A DNA stretch of 64,000 bases from Chitinophagaceae bacterium (GCA_025449645.1 JANWIY010000085.1:1-64000); one strand, 5' to 3'; numbered from the stretch's first letter, positions 1 to 10,751 are shown. Notes: generated by a model not told the origin, from the sequence alone. A program made the numbers and translations.

Positions 1-1078
1 AATAGTGCTTTGATGGGCTCGTCTCCATTTTCCGGGAAAAGGAAATCGTCAAAAAACTCATTATAACCAGGCTCATTGCTACGAAGATATTTTCAACCGG
101 GTTTAATGTTTTGTTTTTGCTTAGTACAATCCTTTTTATCCTGTTGAAAAGATGATTTCTATTCCCGGAAAATGCAATGACGTGTTTTGAATTATTATAA
201 ACAGAAAGTTCTCTGAAACTCAAAAGGGCCCGGATAAATTGTTTTTTATCTTTTGTTTGACCGATAGCAATATCGTCACAACAATTTTCTCTTTCTTCCC
301 GGATAAGAGTCGAAATCCAGAGCACAGCCGGGTTGAAAAAAAATAATGTTTCTGCTATATTTTGTAGAAAATTGACCAAATAATCATTCCGGCGGATATG
401 TGCCAATTCATGGATCAGGCTGGCTTCAACCTGTTCCGGCGGAAGATTCGCCAACAGACCCAAAGGGATAAATATCACAGGCTTTATATGCCCGAAAACG
501 GCGGGCATGTTGATCATTTCAGATTCCAGAAGCATCACTGGCTTACTGATTTGCAACTGTTTGCAAAGTGAAGCAATTTTATCTTTCCAGTAGGTGGAAG
601 GCGTATGCGTTCTGTAATCCCTGATATGTTGGGCATAAAGAAGCGTTGAAATAATTTTCACAAATTTCACACTCAAAATGATAAACCAGACCGATGCAAT
701 GAGTGATGCGTGCATGGAAACGAAGGCTGCCAATTTATTCAAAAATTGTTGTTTACCCTCATCATAGATAAATACCCGGGTTTGGATGTTGACCTGGGAC
801 GAAATCGCAGGATTATTTACTAAATCCTGAAAACCTATTGCGGGAATGCGACTGCTCCATTCCCGGAAAAATGTAAGAATGGAAACAATTATGAAGAGTA
901 AAAATTGCATGGATAAAATATTGTACCTGATTGCCGGGCGCGAATTTTTTGTAACCATCATTACGACGCCGGCAGCGATGACTAATACCAATCCCTCCCA
1001 TAGTGAATGAATAAGCGTCCAGCATAATGCCAAGGCAGTTTCATTTGAAAACAACTGCTTAATGAAAGAAATGTGCAT
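1..1078 (-). CDS. M56 family (BlaR1/MecR1-like) membrane metallopeptidase, truncated by window edge
   Basis: Reverse-strand reading from ATG at 1078 (MHISFIKQLFSNETALALCWTLIHSLWEGL...) with HELAHIRRND zinc motif; open to position 1, so absent from ORF track; next to a BlaI-type regulator. Confidence 0.85.
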   Translation of the reverse strand, partial: MHISFIKQLFSNETALALCWTLIHSLWEGLVLVIAAGVVMMVTKNSRPAIRYNILSMQFLLFIIVSILTFFREWSSRIPAIGFQDLVNNPAISSQVNIQTRVFIYDEGKQQFLNKLAAFVSMHASLIASVWFIILSVKFVKIISTLLYAQHIRDYRTHTPSTYWKDKIASLCKQLQISKPVMLLESEMINMPAVFGHIKPVIFIPLGLLANLPPEQVEASLIHELAHIRRNDYLVNFLQNIAETLFFFNPAVLWISTLIREERENCCDDIAIGQTKDKKQFIRALLSFRELSVYNNSKHVIAFSGNRNHLFNRIKRIVLSKNKTLNPVENIFVAMSLVIMSFLTISFSRKMETSPSKHY

Positions 1079-1098
1079 AAAATATGATTTGAAAATGA

Positions 1099-1524
1099 TT
1101 ATTCATCCTTGTCCAGCTTGCCAAGTAAATCTTTAATCTTCTGCAATTCCTTTTTAGAAGATTTATTATTATTCAAAAAGGCAACCAGCAGGCTGCTGAT
1201 GGATCCATTATACATCGAATGAAGGAAGCGCTCTAAAATAAGCGCCATGGTCTTTTGTTCTTCCAGGACCGGACTGTATATATGCTTCATATTGGTTTCA
1301 TCTCTTTCCAGCATGCCTTTTTCTGTCATGACCTGCATCAGCTTTAATGTTGAAGTATATTGAACCGTCTTAATCTCCTCATTTAACTTATCGTGTACAA
1401 AACGAACGGTGGAGGGGCCGTGTTTCCACAGGAGTTTTAAAACTTCCAGCTCAGATTTGGCCGGGACCATGGTATGACTCCGATTATTTTTGTAGGCCTT
1501 CATATGATGAAGGTACGATATCAT
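1099..1524 (-). CDS. BlaI/MecI/CopY family transcriptional repressor (true start may be ATG at 1470, MVPAKSELEVLKLLW)
   Basis: ELEVLKLLWKHGPSTVRFVHDKLNEE...YTSTLKLMQVMTEKGMLERDE winged-helix pattern of Penicillinase_R; adjacent M56 gene. Confidence 0.9.
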   Translation of the reverse strand: MISYLHHMKAYKNNRSHTMVPAKSELEVLKLLWKHGPSTVRFVHDKLNEEIKTVQYTSTLKLMQVMTEKGMLERDETNMKHIYSPVLEEQKTMALILERFLHSMYNGSISSLLVAFLNNNKSSKKELQKIKDLLGKLDKDE

Positions 1525-1684
1525 ACGTACGTTCCAAATATTAATTGATATTTATAATAGAAATGTTCTTTGAATCCTAACTATAAAGGGGGACATTCCT
1601 TAATGAAATGTTATTGCCCTGTTTTAGGAATAAGGGGTATATTACTTGCAATAAGCACCATATCTTATCAATAAAACAATCAAA

Positions 1685-2590
1685 TTGAAAAGCCTTTTTA
1701 AATTCAGTATCGCCTGCCTCGGCCTCGCGACCACAGTATTTACCGCCGATGGCCAGGTAGGTGTGGAAGTCAGTATCTCAGCCAGGATCGCTCCCCCACT
1801 CTTACCAGTTTATGTACAACCTGCCTGTCCCATGGACGGCTTCCTGTGGACTCCTGGTTATTGGGCATACGCAGATGATGGTTATTATTGGGTTCCGGGC
1901 GTATGGGTGCGGCCTCCGCATATTGGTTATTTATGGACTCCACCCTATTGGGGATTTGCCGGGGGCCTTTACGGATGGCATGGAGGCTATTGGGGCACGC
2001 ACGTAGGATTTTACGGCGGAGTAAATTATGGATTTGGTTATGGGGGCTCCGGGTTTGTTGGCGGCATGTGGCAGGGAGGCGGCTTCAGATACAATACCGC
2101 AGTAATGAATGTGAATACTTCGGTCGTTCATAACACGTACGTAAACCGGACCGTGATCAATAATACAACGGTGATCAATAACCGCACAAGTTTCAATGGT
2201 GGGCCGGGAGGAATTGCTGCCCGTCCGAACGCACAGGAAGAAATGGCCATGCGGGAACAACATGCGCAGGCCACCAGTGAGCAGGTCAATCATCAGCAGG
2301 TGATGAGTCGTGACCGAAATCAGTTTGCTTCAGTAAATCATGGTCGTCCTGCTACGGTCGCCATGAACAGGGTCAATGGTAACCGGTTTAACCCCGAGGG
2401 TCATGCAGCGGCGGTCGGCAACAACAGGCCGAATGTGAACGGGCAGGTTGCCAACCGTTCAGCAGGAAACAACCGCAATACCCCAAACAATAATCAGCAT
2501 GCGCAAATGCAACACGGGCAAGCACAGCATCCGAGACCGCAGGGCCATCCACAACATGCGAATCGTCCGGCAGAACACGAGCGGCGGTAA
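1685..2590 (+). CDS. Secreted YXWGXW repeat-containing protein, TTG start
   Basis: Signal peptide MKSLFKFSIACLGLATTVFTADGQ then repeated GYWxY/GVWVRPP/YWGxxGGxYGWHGGYWG motifs; Asn/Gln/His-rich C-terminus. Confidence 0.8.
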   Translation: MKSLFKFSIACLGLATTVFTADGQVGVEVSISARIAPPLLPVYVQPACPMDGFLWTPGYWAYADDGYYWVPGVWVRPPHIGYLWTPPYWGFAGGLYGWHGGYWGTHVGFYGGVNYGFGYGGSGFVGGMWQGGGFRYNTAVMNVNTSVVHNTYVNRTVINNTTVINNRTSFNGGPGGIAARPNAQEEMAMREQHAQATSEQVNHQQVMSRDRNQFASVNHGRPATVAMNRVNGNRFNPEGHAAAVGNNRPNVNGQVANRSAGNNRNTPNNNQHAQMQHGQAQHPRPQGHPQHANRPAEHERR

Positions 2591-2602
2591 TAAAAAATTG
2601 AA

Positions 2603-2640
2603 ACCAAACAAAAATGCCCTCGCAAGCATTTTTGTTTTGG
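2603..2640. terminator. Hairpin terminator CAAAAATGC..GCATTTTTG
   Basis: Inverted repeat followed by T-run directly after the 1685-2590 gene. Confidence 0.65.
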
Positions 2641-2672
2641 GGTAGACCCTTGTTAAGTTTAGAGGCTCTTAT

Positions 2673-3422
2673 TCAACCCCCGATCAATTTCAGGAAAATT
2701 TCCTTTTTCCGGCGGGAAACATCAATAATGTCCCCGTTTTTCATGGTGATCTGACCACCGTCGCCACGCAGATATTTGGCGATATAATTCAGGTTGATGA
2801 GATGGGAATGGTGGATGCGGTAAAATCGATAGTCGCCAAGGAGCTCTTCAAAGTCCTTAAGCTGCCTGGTTACGACAAGCACCTGGCCGTTTTGCAATAT
2901 CATTTTGGAATAGTTGGAACTGGATTCAATTCTGATAATTTGCTTTATCTGGATGAATTCCAGTCCGTCATTTGCCGGTATCGCAATCTGGTCCTCCTGC
3001 GTTTTCGGATAAGCCAGATGCTTCTTTAATATCTCCGCTCTTTCTGCAGATTTCTTCCCGGCGAAATGGACCAGCCTTTCAACCGTATGCTGCAGGTCAG
3101 TGATGGACACGGGTTTTACGAGATAGTCAAAGGCGCTGATCCGAATTGCATTGATGGCATAGTGATTATAAGCCGTAATAAAAATGATCTCAAAATCAAT
3201 ATCAGGAATTTCTTCAAGCATTTTGAAGCCATTCATGCGCGGCATTTCAATATCCAGGAAGATGACATCCGGCTTATGCTGCTGGATCAGCACAATGGCG
3301 TCTTCCGGGCGCTGCGTTTGGGCAAGTACGCGGATGGAAGGACAATATTCCTGAATTTTAAGCTGCAGGTTTTGCAGGCTGTTTAGTTCATCATCAATCA
3401 ATATGGCTTTGATCGTTTGCAT
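2673..3422 (-). CDS. LytTR family response regulator
   Basis: REC domain (IDDELNSLQNL...DVIFLDIEMPRMNGF...FITAYNHYAI...DYLVKP) plus LytTR C-terminus (IIRIESSSNYSKMIL...FYRIHHSHLINL). Confidence 0.93.
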   Translation of the reverse strand: MQTIKAILIDDELNSLQNLQLKIQEYCPSIRVLAQTQRPEDAIVLIQQHKPDVIFLDIEMPRMNGFKMLEEIPDIDFEIIFITAYNHYAINAIRISAFDYLVKPVSITDLQHTVERLVHFAGKKSAERAEILKKHLAYPKTQEDQIAIPANDGLEFIQIKQIIRIESSSNYSKMILQNGQVLVVTRQLKDFEELLGDYRFYRIHHSHLINLNYIAKYLRGDGGQITMKNGDIIDVSRRKKEIFLKLIGG

Positions 3423-5319
3423 AAGAAACCAATTTTATTGCAAATTCTATCCTTGTACCCGCCGGCTTGCGATGTTCGTCATAAAGATCAATAATTTTTA
3501 GACTGCCTGATAAGCCAGGGTCCTGGTTAAAAATGTTTATCCTGTCCTGCGTAATTTTCATGCCGACACTCTTATGAAAGGGCTTATTCAGCTCGTTATA
3601 GGCCCGGGACTGCACGCGGCCGATCCCATTATCCTCGATGATATAGTGGATCATGGTATGATTCAGTCTTACCTGCAAGGAAATTTTGAGGTCCTCGCGA
3701 TCACTCGGTCCAATGCCATGTACAATGGCGTTCTCAAGAAAAGGCTGCACCAGGAGAGAGGGCACGTAATACTCTCCCTGCATCAACAGAGGATCAACAT
3801 CACAATAAAAGCTGAACTTGCAATTGAAGCGCAATTGTTCAAGATCGATATACAGTTGCAGGGATTCGATATCCTTATTCAGCTCTATGAGTTCATTTGA
3901 ACTGCTGTCCAGAATGCTCCGGATAAACCGGGCAAATTTATTCAGATAATCAGAGGCCAGCTTCTTCTCATTCTGCATTATAAAATTTTCTATGCTATTC
4001 AGACTATTAAAAAAGAAATGCGGGTTCATCTGCGCCCTCAATGCCTGCATTTCTGTTTCAGCAATTTTCTGTTTATATTCCAATTCATCTTTTCTCTTTT
4101 TGCCCTGGATCGATTTGTAAAGCAAAAAAGCAACCAGCAGGGTGAGCAGGAACCCAATGCCAATGGAAAACAATAAGATGTCTTTAAAAGCAATCTGCTT
4201 TTTCTGTACAGCGGCAAGCTGTTTCAGGTTGCTGTTCTCGAGTTCCTTTCTCTTAATCATCCATTCCGATTCATTGACAATGGTGTTCCGCCTGTTATTT
4301 TCAGAAAAAAGAGAATCTGCAACAGAGCGATACATCCGGTAATAAAACATCGACGAATCCTTCCTGTTGAGGAGATCATAAACGGATGACAACTGTTCAG
4401 CGGCTTTGACCCTCCCTTCGGCAAAATGGGTCTGATTGGCCAGCTGCATCGCCTTTCCGAGTAAAACAATCTTATCGTGCGCGGGAATATAGCTCAGGTA
4501 TTTTGCTTCTGCCAGGTATACCTGGTATTCATTCCTCAGATCCCCGGTTTCCCTGGCCGTGGTAATGGCTTTGTTGAAATAGAAATCCGCTGAATCCTTA
4601 TTGTGGAATATGGCGTTCAGTTTTCCATATCCCAGGTAGAACTGCGACAAAATATAATTTTCATTGGCCTCCAGTGCGAAAGGCATACCCTTGTCGAGGT
4701 TTAGCCTGGCGCGATCATACAGACCCTGTTCCAGGTCGCACCGGTGAAGCAACTCATAGTTGATAGCAACGCCGCGCCAGGCCCGGATGGAGTCGTTGAT
4801 ATTGATGGCCTGGGTCGCATAATTGCGGCACTTGTCAAAGTCCCTCAGGGAGGCAAAATTCTCTCCGATATTATTCAAAGCAACCGCTTTCACGCGGTAT
4901 GCACCGCAGGCCTCCGCCAGGTCTATGGCATTGAAAAAGGCTTTGGTGCTCGATTCATAATTCCCCGCCGAAGAAAGTAGTATGCCCAGGTTGATACTGG
5001 CAAGCGCTTTCCCAAAAGTGAAATGCAGGGAATCACTCAATATAGAAACCCGTTCGTAATAATCAAAGGATTTTTTTGTATCCGTCTCGCTCAGCATATA
5101 ACTGATCCGGTGCATGACATGGATCTTGGCGGAATCATTCTGCGGATGCGCATTGACCCAGCGGATCAGGCTGTCTACGTTGAAGGTCTGGGCAGCAACG
5201 AAGGAAGAAGCAGGCAGGCAAAAACAAATAAAAAAAAGGATACGGATACGGAAATAAGGGTTAAAAAACTTTTTTATACCGCAAGATGGAGACCAGGTAT
5301 GGGTAATTTCAGCAATCAT
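3394..5319 (-). CDS. Sensor histidine kinase, LytS/YehU type, with N-terminal TPR-like region
   Basis: EMQALRAQMNPHFFFNSLNSIENFI His_kinase motif, ATPase C-terminus, TPR-like N-terminus; overlaps LytTR regulator. Confidence 0.92.
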   Translation of the reverse strand: MIAEITHTWSPSCGIKKFFNPYFRIRILFFICFCLPASSFVAAQTFNVDSLIRWVNAHPQNDSAKIHVMHRISYMLSETDTKKSFDYYERVSILSDSLHFTFGKALASINLGILLSSAGNYESSTKAFFNAIDLAEACGAYRVKAVALNNIGENFASLRDFDKCRNYATQAININDSIRAWRGVAINYELLHRCDLEQGLYDRARLNLDKGMPFALEANENYILSQFYLGYGKLNAIFHNKDSADFYFNKAITTARETGDLRNEYQVYLAEAKYLSYIPAHDKIVLLGKAMQLANQTHFAEGRVKAAEQLSSVYDLLNRKDSSMFYYRMYRSVADSLFSENNRRNTIVNESEWMIKRKELENSNLKQLAAVQKKQIAFKDILLFSIGIGFLLTLLVAFLLYKSIQGKKRKDELEYKQKIAETEMQALRAQMNPHFFFNSLNSIENFIMQNEKKLASDYLNKFARFIRSILDSSSNELIELNKDIESLQLYIDLEQLRFNCKFSFYCDVDPLLMQGEYYVPSLLVQPFLENAIVHGIGPSDREDLKISLQVRLNHTMIHYIIEDNGIGRVQSRAYNELNKPFHKSVGMKITQDRINIFNQDPGLSGSLKIIDLYDEHRKPAGTRIEFAIKLVSYANDQSHID

Positions 5320-5350
5320 TAACAGGTAAGCGTTTTTCTAAGATAGTCAT

Positions 5351-6472
5351 TTATGTATTCGCTTTCTGGATCAGGGCCTTTGGCGTATTGGCCATGATCC
5401 ATAGATCATATAAAAAATTAGAGTTGTTAGCGTAATCGATATCGAGGCTGATCCTTTCTTCAACAGACATTTCTTCTTTTCCTCTTTTTTTTATCTGCCA
5501 CAGACCGGTGATGCCGGCAGGCGCGAGAAACCGTTTTGCCAGATCATCCGTTGTCAATGTTGCTGCTTCATAAAGGGGCAGCGGACGGTTGCCTACAAGA
5601 GACATATCTCCGGACAGCACATTGATCAGCTGCGGCAGCTCGTCGAGACTTGTATTGCGGAGAAAACGTCCTACGCGTGTTATCCGCGGATCATTGTTTA
5701 TTTTGATGAATCTGGTTTCCTTCGAATCATGGTATTGATTGAGGTGTTCGAATTCGCCGATGCGGAGATCAGCACCGTCGAACATGGTCCTGAATTTATA
5801 AAAATTAAAAATCCGGTAACCCCTGCCAGCCCTTTTGGAAACATAAATGGCAGGGCCTCTGGATTCCATCCAAACAGCCATCGCGATGAGCAAAAATAAA
5901 GGCGACAGGATAACAAGTGCTGCTGCTGCGATCAATACATCAAAGCACCTTTTCAGTAAACTATTAATCGATGCCGGCGCAAAAGATGCAACCGCCGGCC
6001 TGGTCTGTTCATCCAATTCAATCGCCTTCGTTTTGAATTTATGCAGGAAGCGGATTTTTGCATCCAGATTTTTTTCATCGCATTCCTTAATAAACAATAT
6101 GTCATCCGCCAGTTTGTTCCTCACATAATAATTTTGGTCAGCTGTCGGCATTGCAGCTGCATCGATTATAAATGGAATCCGGGAAAGCATCGGATGGCCC
6201 CTGAGTACATCCGCGAACCGCCCTATTTGACGCCGGCCAAAATCAGACTCGCAGCAAATCATGTGCGGGGGGGACGCGCCCAGCACAGTAAGCTCCACGA
6301 TCGCGCGCTCCAGGTTTTCACATGCATACCCGCGCTGATAAATGTTAACCAGTTTCGCGATATTGTCATCGCGCGTTCCTATATAGTAGAAACCCGCCAT
6401 GCTTTCCAGCTTTTTCATAAAAAGGTTTAAGGTTAATGGCTTCGATTGCCAGCTCAAATAAATCCACCTCAA
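5351..6472 (-). CDS. Sugar transferase (polyprenyl-phosphate glycosyl-1-phosphate transferase family) with receiver-like N-terminal domain
   Basis: [25 protein letters not shown]...[18 protein letters not shown]...[25 protein letters not shown]-terminal ~150 aa lacks membrane segments. Confidence 0.9.
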   Translation of the reverse strand: MRWIYLSWQSKPLTLNLFMKKLESMAGFYYIGTRDDNIAKLVNIYQRGYACENLERAIVELTVLGASPPHMICCESDFGRRQIGRFADVLRGHPMLSRIPFIIDAAAMPTADQNYYVRNKLADDILFIKECDEKNLDAKIRFLHKFKTKAIELDEQTRPAVASFAPASINSLLKRCFDVLIAAAALVILSPLFLLIAMAVWMESRGPAIYVSKRAGRGYRIFNFYKFRTMFDGADLRIGEFEHLNQYHDSKETRFIKINNDPRITRVGRFLRNTSLDELPQLINVLSGDMSLVGNRPLPLYEAATLTTDDLAKRFLAPAGITGLWQIKKRGKEEMSVEERISLDIDYANNSNFLYDLWIMANTPKALIQKANT

Positions 6473-6593
6473 AGTACCTGATAAAAAAAGCCGTTAAAAG
6501 AGAACTGTGTATAATGCATGAATAGCCATGTAAGTGGCTGAAAAAAGAAAGTAACCGTTCAAAAAAGGGCGGCAGGCCTTTTGGGGAGAATGA

Positions 6594-7979
6594 TCACTTG
6601 CCCCTGCCCCATCCGAACCAGTCATTGCCATTGGCGTAGATCATAAGTCCGAGCAAAAGAACCATGCCGGCCACCTGTGCATACTCAAGTAATTTCTGGC
6701 TGGGCTTTCTTCCCGTGACCATCTCCAGGAGTGTAAACAATACATGGCCACCATCCAGGGCGGGTATTGGCAAAAGGTTCATGAACGCAAGTGCAATGGC
6801 CAGAAAGGCCGTAATCGTCCAGAACGACTGCCAGTCCCACATCGAAGGAAAAATGGATCCGATCGCTTTAAATCCGCCAACACCTTTATAGGCGCCGGTT
6901 TTCGGGGAGAGTATTTTTTTGAACTGATCAATATAAGATTTCAGCTTCTCGCCGGCGAGACGGACACCCGCGGGGAATGATGCCAGGAATCCATACTGCT
7001 TCCATTCAATCCTGATCAGTCCGAGACTGTCCAGCGTTTCCATGTCACTAAGCAGGAAGAAACCGACAGTTCCGGTATCGCTTACCGTCATATGCAGTGT
7101 GTCTGTTGCCCCGTTTCGTTCTACGGTTATTGCTACATTTTTGCCCTCATGTGCTCTGAGTACTTTTTTAAATTCCTCATAAAAGGGTGTGGATATTCCA
7201 TCTACGGTTGCAATCCGGTCAAATCGTTTCAATCCGGATTTGTATGCACTTGTACTGTCCGGAATCGTATTCGCGATCACCGGAATGCGGGGATAGAACC
7301 AGAATTTGCTGGTCCCCTTTTTTTCAACCAGTTTACCAATGAGATCGTGCGGCAGGTTAATGGTTTGTCTTACGCCGTCCCTTTCCAGCTCAACGTTTTC
7401 ACCCAGCAATAATTTCATCGGCAGATCGTCAAGGTAGGCAACGGAATCACCGTTAACCGCAATTATTTTATCTCCGTCCCGGAATCCGAGGTCGTACATC
7501 ATACTGTCGTTCACTTGCACCCCATAGGTAAGGCTCGACATGGGGATCTTTTTGTCCCCCCAGGTATAGAGGATCATCGCATAGATCACAAAGGCCATCA
7601 ATACATTCATGGTTACACCACCAAGCATGATGATCAGGCGCTGCCATGCAGGTTTGCTTCTGAATTCCCAGGGCTGTGGTGGAAGACTCATCTGCTCTTT
7701 GTCCATGCTCTCATCCACCATGCCCGCAATCTTCACGTATCCGCCAAGCGGAAGCCAGCCGATGCCATAAACCGTATCGCCTATCTTTTTTTTGAAAAGT
7801 GCAAACCAGGGATCAAAAAACAGGAAAAATTTTTCTACGCGGCATTTGAAAATCTTGGAGGGAAGGTAATGGCCAAACTCATGTACGATCACAATCAGTG
7901 AAAGAGAAAGGATCAGCTGAACGGCTTTTACTCCGGCATCAGCCCAGTCTATTACAAGCAAAATCGGGGAATTATTCAT
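6594..7979 (-). CDS. rseP: RIP metalloprotease RseP (site-2 protease)
   Basis: VHEFGHYLPSKIF zinc motif, PDZ regions, C-terminal NLLPIPALDGGH motif. Confidence 0.93.
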   Translation of the reverse strand: MNNSPILLVIDWADAGVKAVQLILSLSLIVIVHEFGHYLPSKIFKCRVEKFFLFFDPWFALFKKKIGDTVYGIGWLPLGGYVKIAGMVDESMDKEQMSLPPQPWEFRSKPAWQRLIIMLGGVTMNVLMAFVIYAMILYTWGDKKIPMSSLTYGVQVNDSMMYDLGFRDGDKIIAVNGDSVAYLDDLPMKLLLGENVELERDGVRQTINLPHDLIGKLVEKKGTSKFWFYPRIPVIANTIPDSTSAYKSGLKRFDRIATVDGISTPFYEEFKKVLRAHEGKNVAITVERNGATDTLHMTVSDTGTVGFFLLSDMETLDSLGLIRIEWKQYGFLASFPAGVRLAGEKLKSYIDQFKKILSPKTGAYKGVGGFKAIGSIFPSMWDWQSFWTITAFLAIALAFMNLLPIPALDGGHVLFTLLEMVTGRKPSQKLLEYAQVAGMVLLLGLMIYANGNDWFGWGRGK

Positions 7980-8029
7980 CGTGCAAAGGTCAGCTGCAGG
8001 CGGCGTCCCCGCAAGGCTTTAGGTGAATT

Positions 8030-9199
8030 TTACAATTTAATTAAAGAAGCCGCGAAGTTACGGGCCTCCCCATCGCTGTCAAAATAATCTTCCAGCGTGG
8101 GTTGTTCCAAAAAGGGAATTTTATGAATGGTTTTTTCTATTAAATCCGTCATGTCCAGAAATCCGATGCGGTTCTTCAGGAATGCATAAACAGCAATTTC
8201 ATTTGCCGCATTCAGTACACAGCCTGCGTTGCCTCCTTTTTTAAGTGCATCAATGGCCAGCTGTAAATTCCTGAACGTCCTGATGTCCGGATCTTCAAAA
8301 CTTAGCTTGTCCGGTTTATTAAAAGAGTACCTCGGCATTTTATTCTGAAGGCGGACCGGGAAACCCAGGGCATACTGGATCGGCAGCTTCATGTCGGGCA
8401 ATCCCATTTGCGCCTTGATGCTTCCATCTTCAAATTGAACCATGCTGTGAATAATACTCTGCGGATGAATCACCACCTGGATCTGCGAGGGATTCAGGTT
8501 AAAGAGCCATCTGGCTTCAATCATTTCCAGCCCCTTGTTCATCAGGGTAGCCGAATCAATGGAGATTTTTGCTCCCATCGCCCAGTTCGGATGCTGCAAT
8601 GCATGATCTCTTTTTACATTGACGAGGAAATTGGGTTTTTTTCCGAGGAATGGTCCGCCTGAAGCGGTAAGGATGACCTTCTCTATCCTGTTGCGCGTTT
8701 CGCCCAGAAGACATTGAAAAATGGCAGAATGTTCCGAATCCACAGGAATGATCGGGGCGCGATTCTCCACTGCCTTGCGCATCACGATATCTCCGGCCAC
8801 CACCAGGGTTTCCTTATTGGCGAGGGCAATCGTCTTTCCGCATTCAATGGCTTTCAGCGTGGGCATGAGTCCCGCAAATCCGACAATAGCCGCCATCATC
8901 ACATCATAGGAATCCATGGCAGCCACTTCTATCAGTGATTGCGCACCGGCAAAAACCTTGATGGGGTGCTCGGCAAGGGCCTGCTTTACCATTTGATATT
9001 TGGATTCATCGCCGATAACAACAATATCAGGCAAAAATTTCAGCGCCTGTTTGATCAGCAGATCAGCATTCTGCTGCGCAGTGAGCACCTCTGCAGAAAA
9101 AAGTTCCTGATTAGCCGCAATCACTTCCAGGGCCTGAGTTCCCACAGATCCCGTAGAACCAAACAGGGCAACCCTTTTCTTTTGCTGATTATTCACCAT
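8030..9199 (-). CDS. dxr: 1-deoxy-D-xylulose-5-phosphate reductoisomerase
   Basis: VALFGSTGSVGTQALEVI, ALANKETLVVAGDIV, PVDSEHSAIFQCL, LTASGGPF, VIHPQSIIHSMVQFEDGS motifs. Confidence 0.97.
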   Translation of the reverse strand: MVNNQQKKRVALFGSTGSVGTQALEVIAANQELFSAEVLTAQQNADLLIKQALKFLPDIVVIGDESKYQMVKQALAEHPIKVFAGAQSLIEVAAMDSYDVMMAAIVGFAGLMPTLKAIECGKTIALANKETLVVAGDIVMRKAVENRAPIIPVDSEHSAIFQCLLGETRNRIEKVILTASGGPFLGKKPNFLVNVKRDHALQHPNWAMGAKISIDSATLMNKGLEMIEARWLFNLNPSQIQVVIHPQSIIHSMVQFEDGSIKAQMGLPDMKLPIQYALGFPVRLQNKMPRYSFNKPDKLSFEDPDIRTFRNLQLAIDALKKGGNAGCVLNAANEIAVYAFLKNRIGFLDMTDLIEKTIHKIPFLEQPTLEDYFDSDGEARNFAASLIKL

Positions 9200-9254
9200 A
9201 GACTTCCGGGATGAAGGTTAAATGTAGCGAATTCCAATTGTATGCGCAGAGAGG

Positions 9255-10751
9255 TCAGTCACTGTATTTTTCGAGTTCTTCCGCAAAACTGCGATCGTTA
9301 CTGAGATGCGGCACTTTATTTTGTCCGCCGAGTTTACCAATGGATTTCATATAATCAATGAATCCATTTTTCTTGACGGGATGGATCTGCAGGGGCTGCA
9401 GAATATTTCCGGAGATGAGATCATCATAATAAATATTTTTCGCCCGGAGATTACTATCCACTTTTCTTGCAAATGCGTGCATGTCGGCCGGACGCTGCTC
9501 AAATTCAACGAACCATTCGTGAAAAGATTTTCCTTCTCCCTGGCCCATGATAAAAGGAGCTACGGTAAACTCATTGATCTGCACGCCTTCTTCCTTGGCA
9601 GCTTTCATCAGACTGTATTCCACTTCCTCGCCGATCACATGTTCACCGAAAGCTGATATGTAATGTTTGATCCGGCCCGTCACTACGATGCGGTAAGGGC
9701 TGGTGGAAACAAACCGCAGGGTATCCCCGATATTATATCCCCAGAGTCCTGCGTTATTATTTACAATCAGCGCATAATTGATGCCGGTCTTCACATCCTT
9801 CAGTGAAACGCGTGAGGGCCTCTCCTGAAAAATTTCTGATGCCGGAATAAATTCAAAAAAAATGCCGCTGTTGCTGTTTAATAAAAGCCCTTCCTCCTGC
9901 TGACTGTCCTGAAATGCGAAAAAGCCTTCCGATGCCGGATAGGTTTCGATGGTATCCACCTGTTTTCCGATACTGTCCAGCAGGCGGTCTTTATAGGGTT
10001 CAAAATTCACACCCCCGTGAACCAGCACAGAAAAATTCGGAAAAAGATCTTTGATCTGTTTACCCGATCCTGCCATGAGCCTGTCAAAATACATCTGCAT
10101 CCAGGGAGGTATCCCGCTGATCAGGGTCATATCCTGGCTGATCGTTTCTTCCACGATCTTGTCGAGTTTGGTTTCCCATTCTTCAATGCAGTTCGTTTCG
10201 TAGCTGGGCAGCTGGTTGGTACGCAGGTAATGGGGTATATGATGATTTACGATGCCGCTGAGCCTGCCTGTTGGGATGCCGGCGATCCTTTCCAGTTCGG
10301 GGGAGCCGGAAAGAAAAATCATCTTCCCGTTGGCAAAGGCAGAATTGCCTGTTTCAGCCATATAACAAAGCAGGGCGTTCCGGGCCGTATTGATGTGATT
10401 GGAAATAGACTCTTTGGAGATGGGAATATATTTGATCCCGCTGGTTGTTCCGGAGGTCTTGGCAAAATAAATCGGCTGTCCCTTCCATAATATATTGTGT
10501 TTGCCCTGCTTGATCTGGTCGATATAAGGTTTGAATTGTTCGTAGTCACGGAGCGGAATGGCAGCTTTGAATTCCTCGTAGGTCTTAACAGTTTCCAGGT
10601 GGTGCTCCCTGCCAAAAACAGTCTTCGACCCGGTTTTCAGGAGGCTCTTCAGGATATTCTCCTGATCCTCCGGGGCGGAGCTCATTTCCTTGCGGGTACT
10701 CCTATATATATATGAAGCAAAGGGCTTGGCTAAAAATGACTTGATTTTCAT
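9255..10751 (-). CDS. GH3 auxin-responsive promoter family (acyl-adenylate forming) protein
   Basis: YFAKTSGTTSGIKYIPISKES, YPASEGFFAFQ, YYDDLI; the ORF extension to 11066 overlaps rplU and is rejected; start set at MKIKSFLAKPF (10751). Confidence 0.9.
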   Translation of the reverse strand: MKIKSFLAKPFASYIYRSTRKEMSSAPEDQENILKSLLKTGSKTVFGREHHLETVKTYEEFKAAIPLRDYEQFKPYIDQIKQGKHNILWKGQPIYFAKTSGTTSGIKYIPISKESISNHINTARNALLCYMAETGNSAFANGKMIFLSGSPELERIAGIPTGRLSGIVNHHIPHYLRTNQLPSYETNCIEEWETKLDKIVEETISQDMTLISGIPPWMQMYFDRLMAGSGKQIKDLFPNFSVLVHGGVNFEPYKDRLLDSIGKQVDTIETYPASEGFFAFQDSQQEEGLLLNSNSGIFFEFIPASEIFQERPSRVSLKDVKTGINYALIVNNNAGLWGYNIGDTLRFVSTSPYRIVVTGRIKHYISAFGEHVIGEEVEYSLMKAAKEEGVQINEFTVAPFIMGQGEGKSFHEWFVEFEQRPADMHAFARKVDSNLRAKNIYYDDLISGNILQPLQIHPVKKNGFIDYMKSIGKLGGQNKVPHLSNDRSFAEELEKYSD

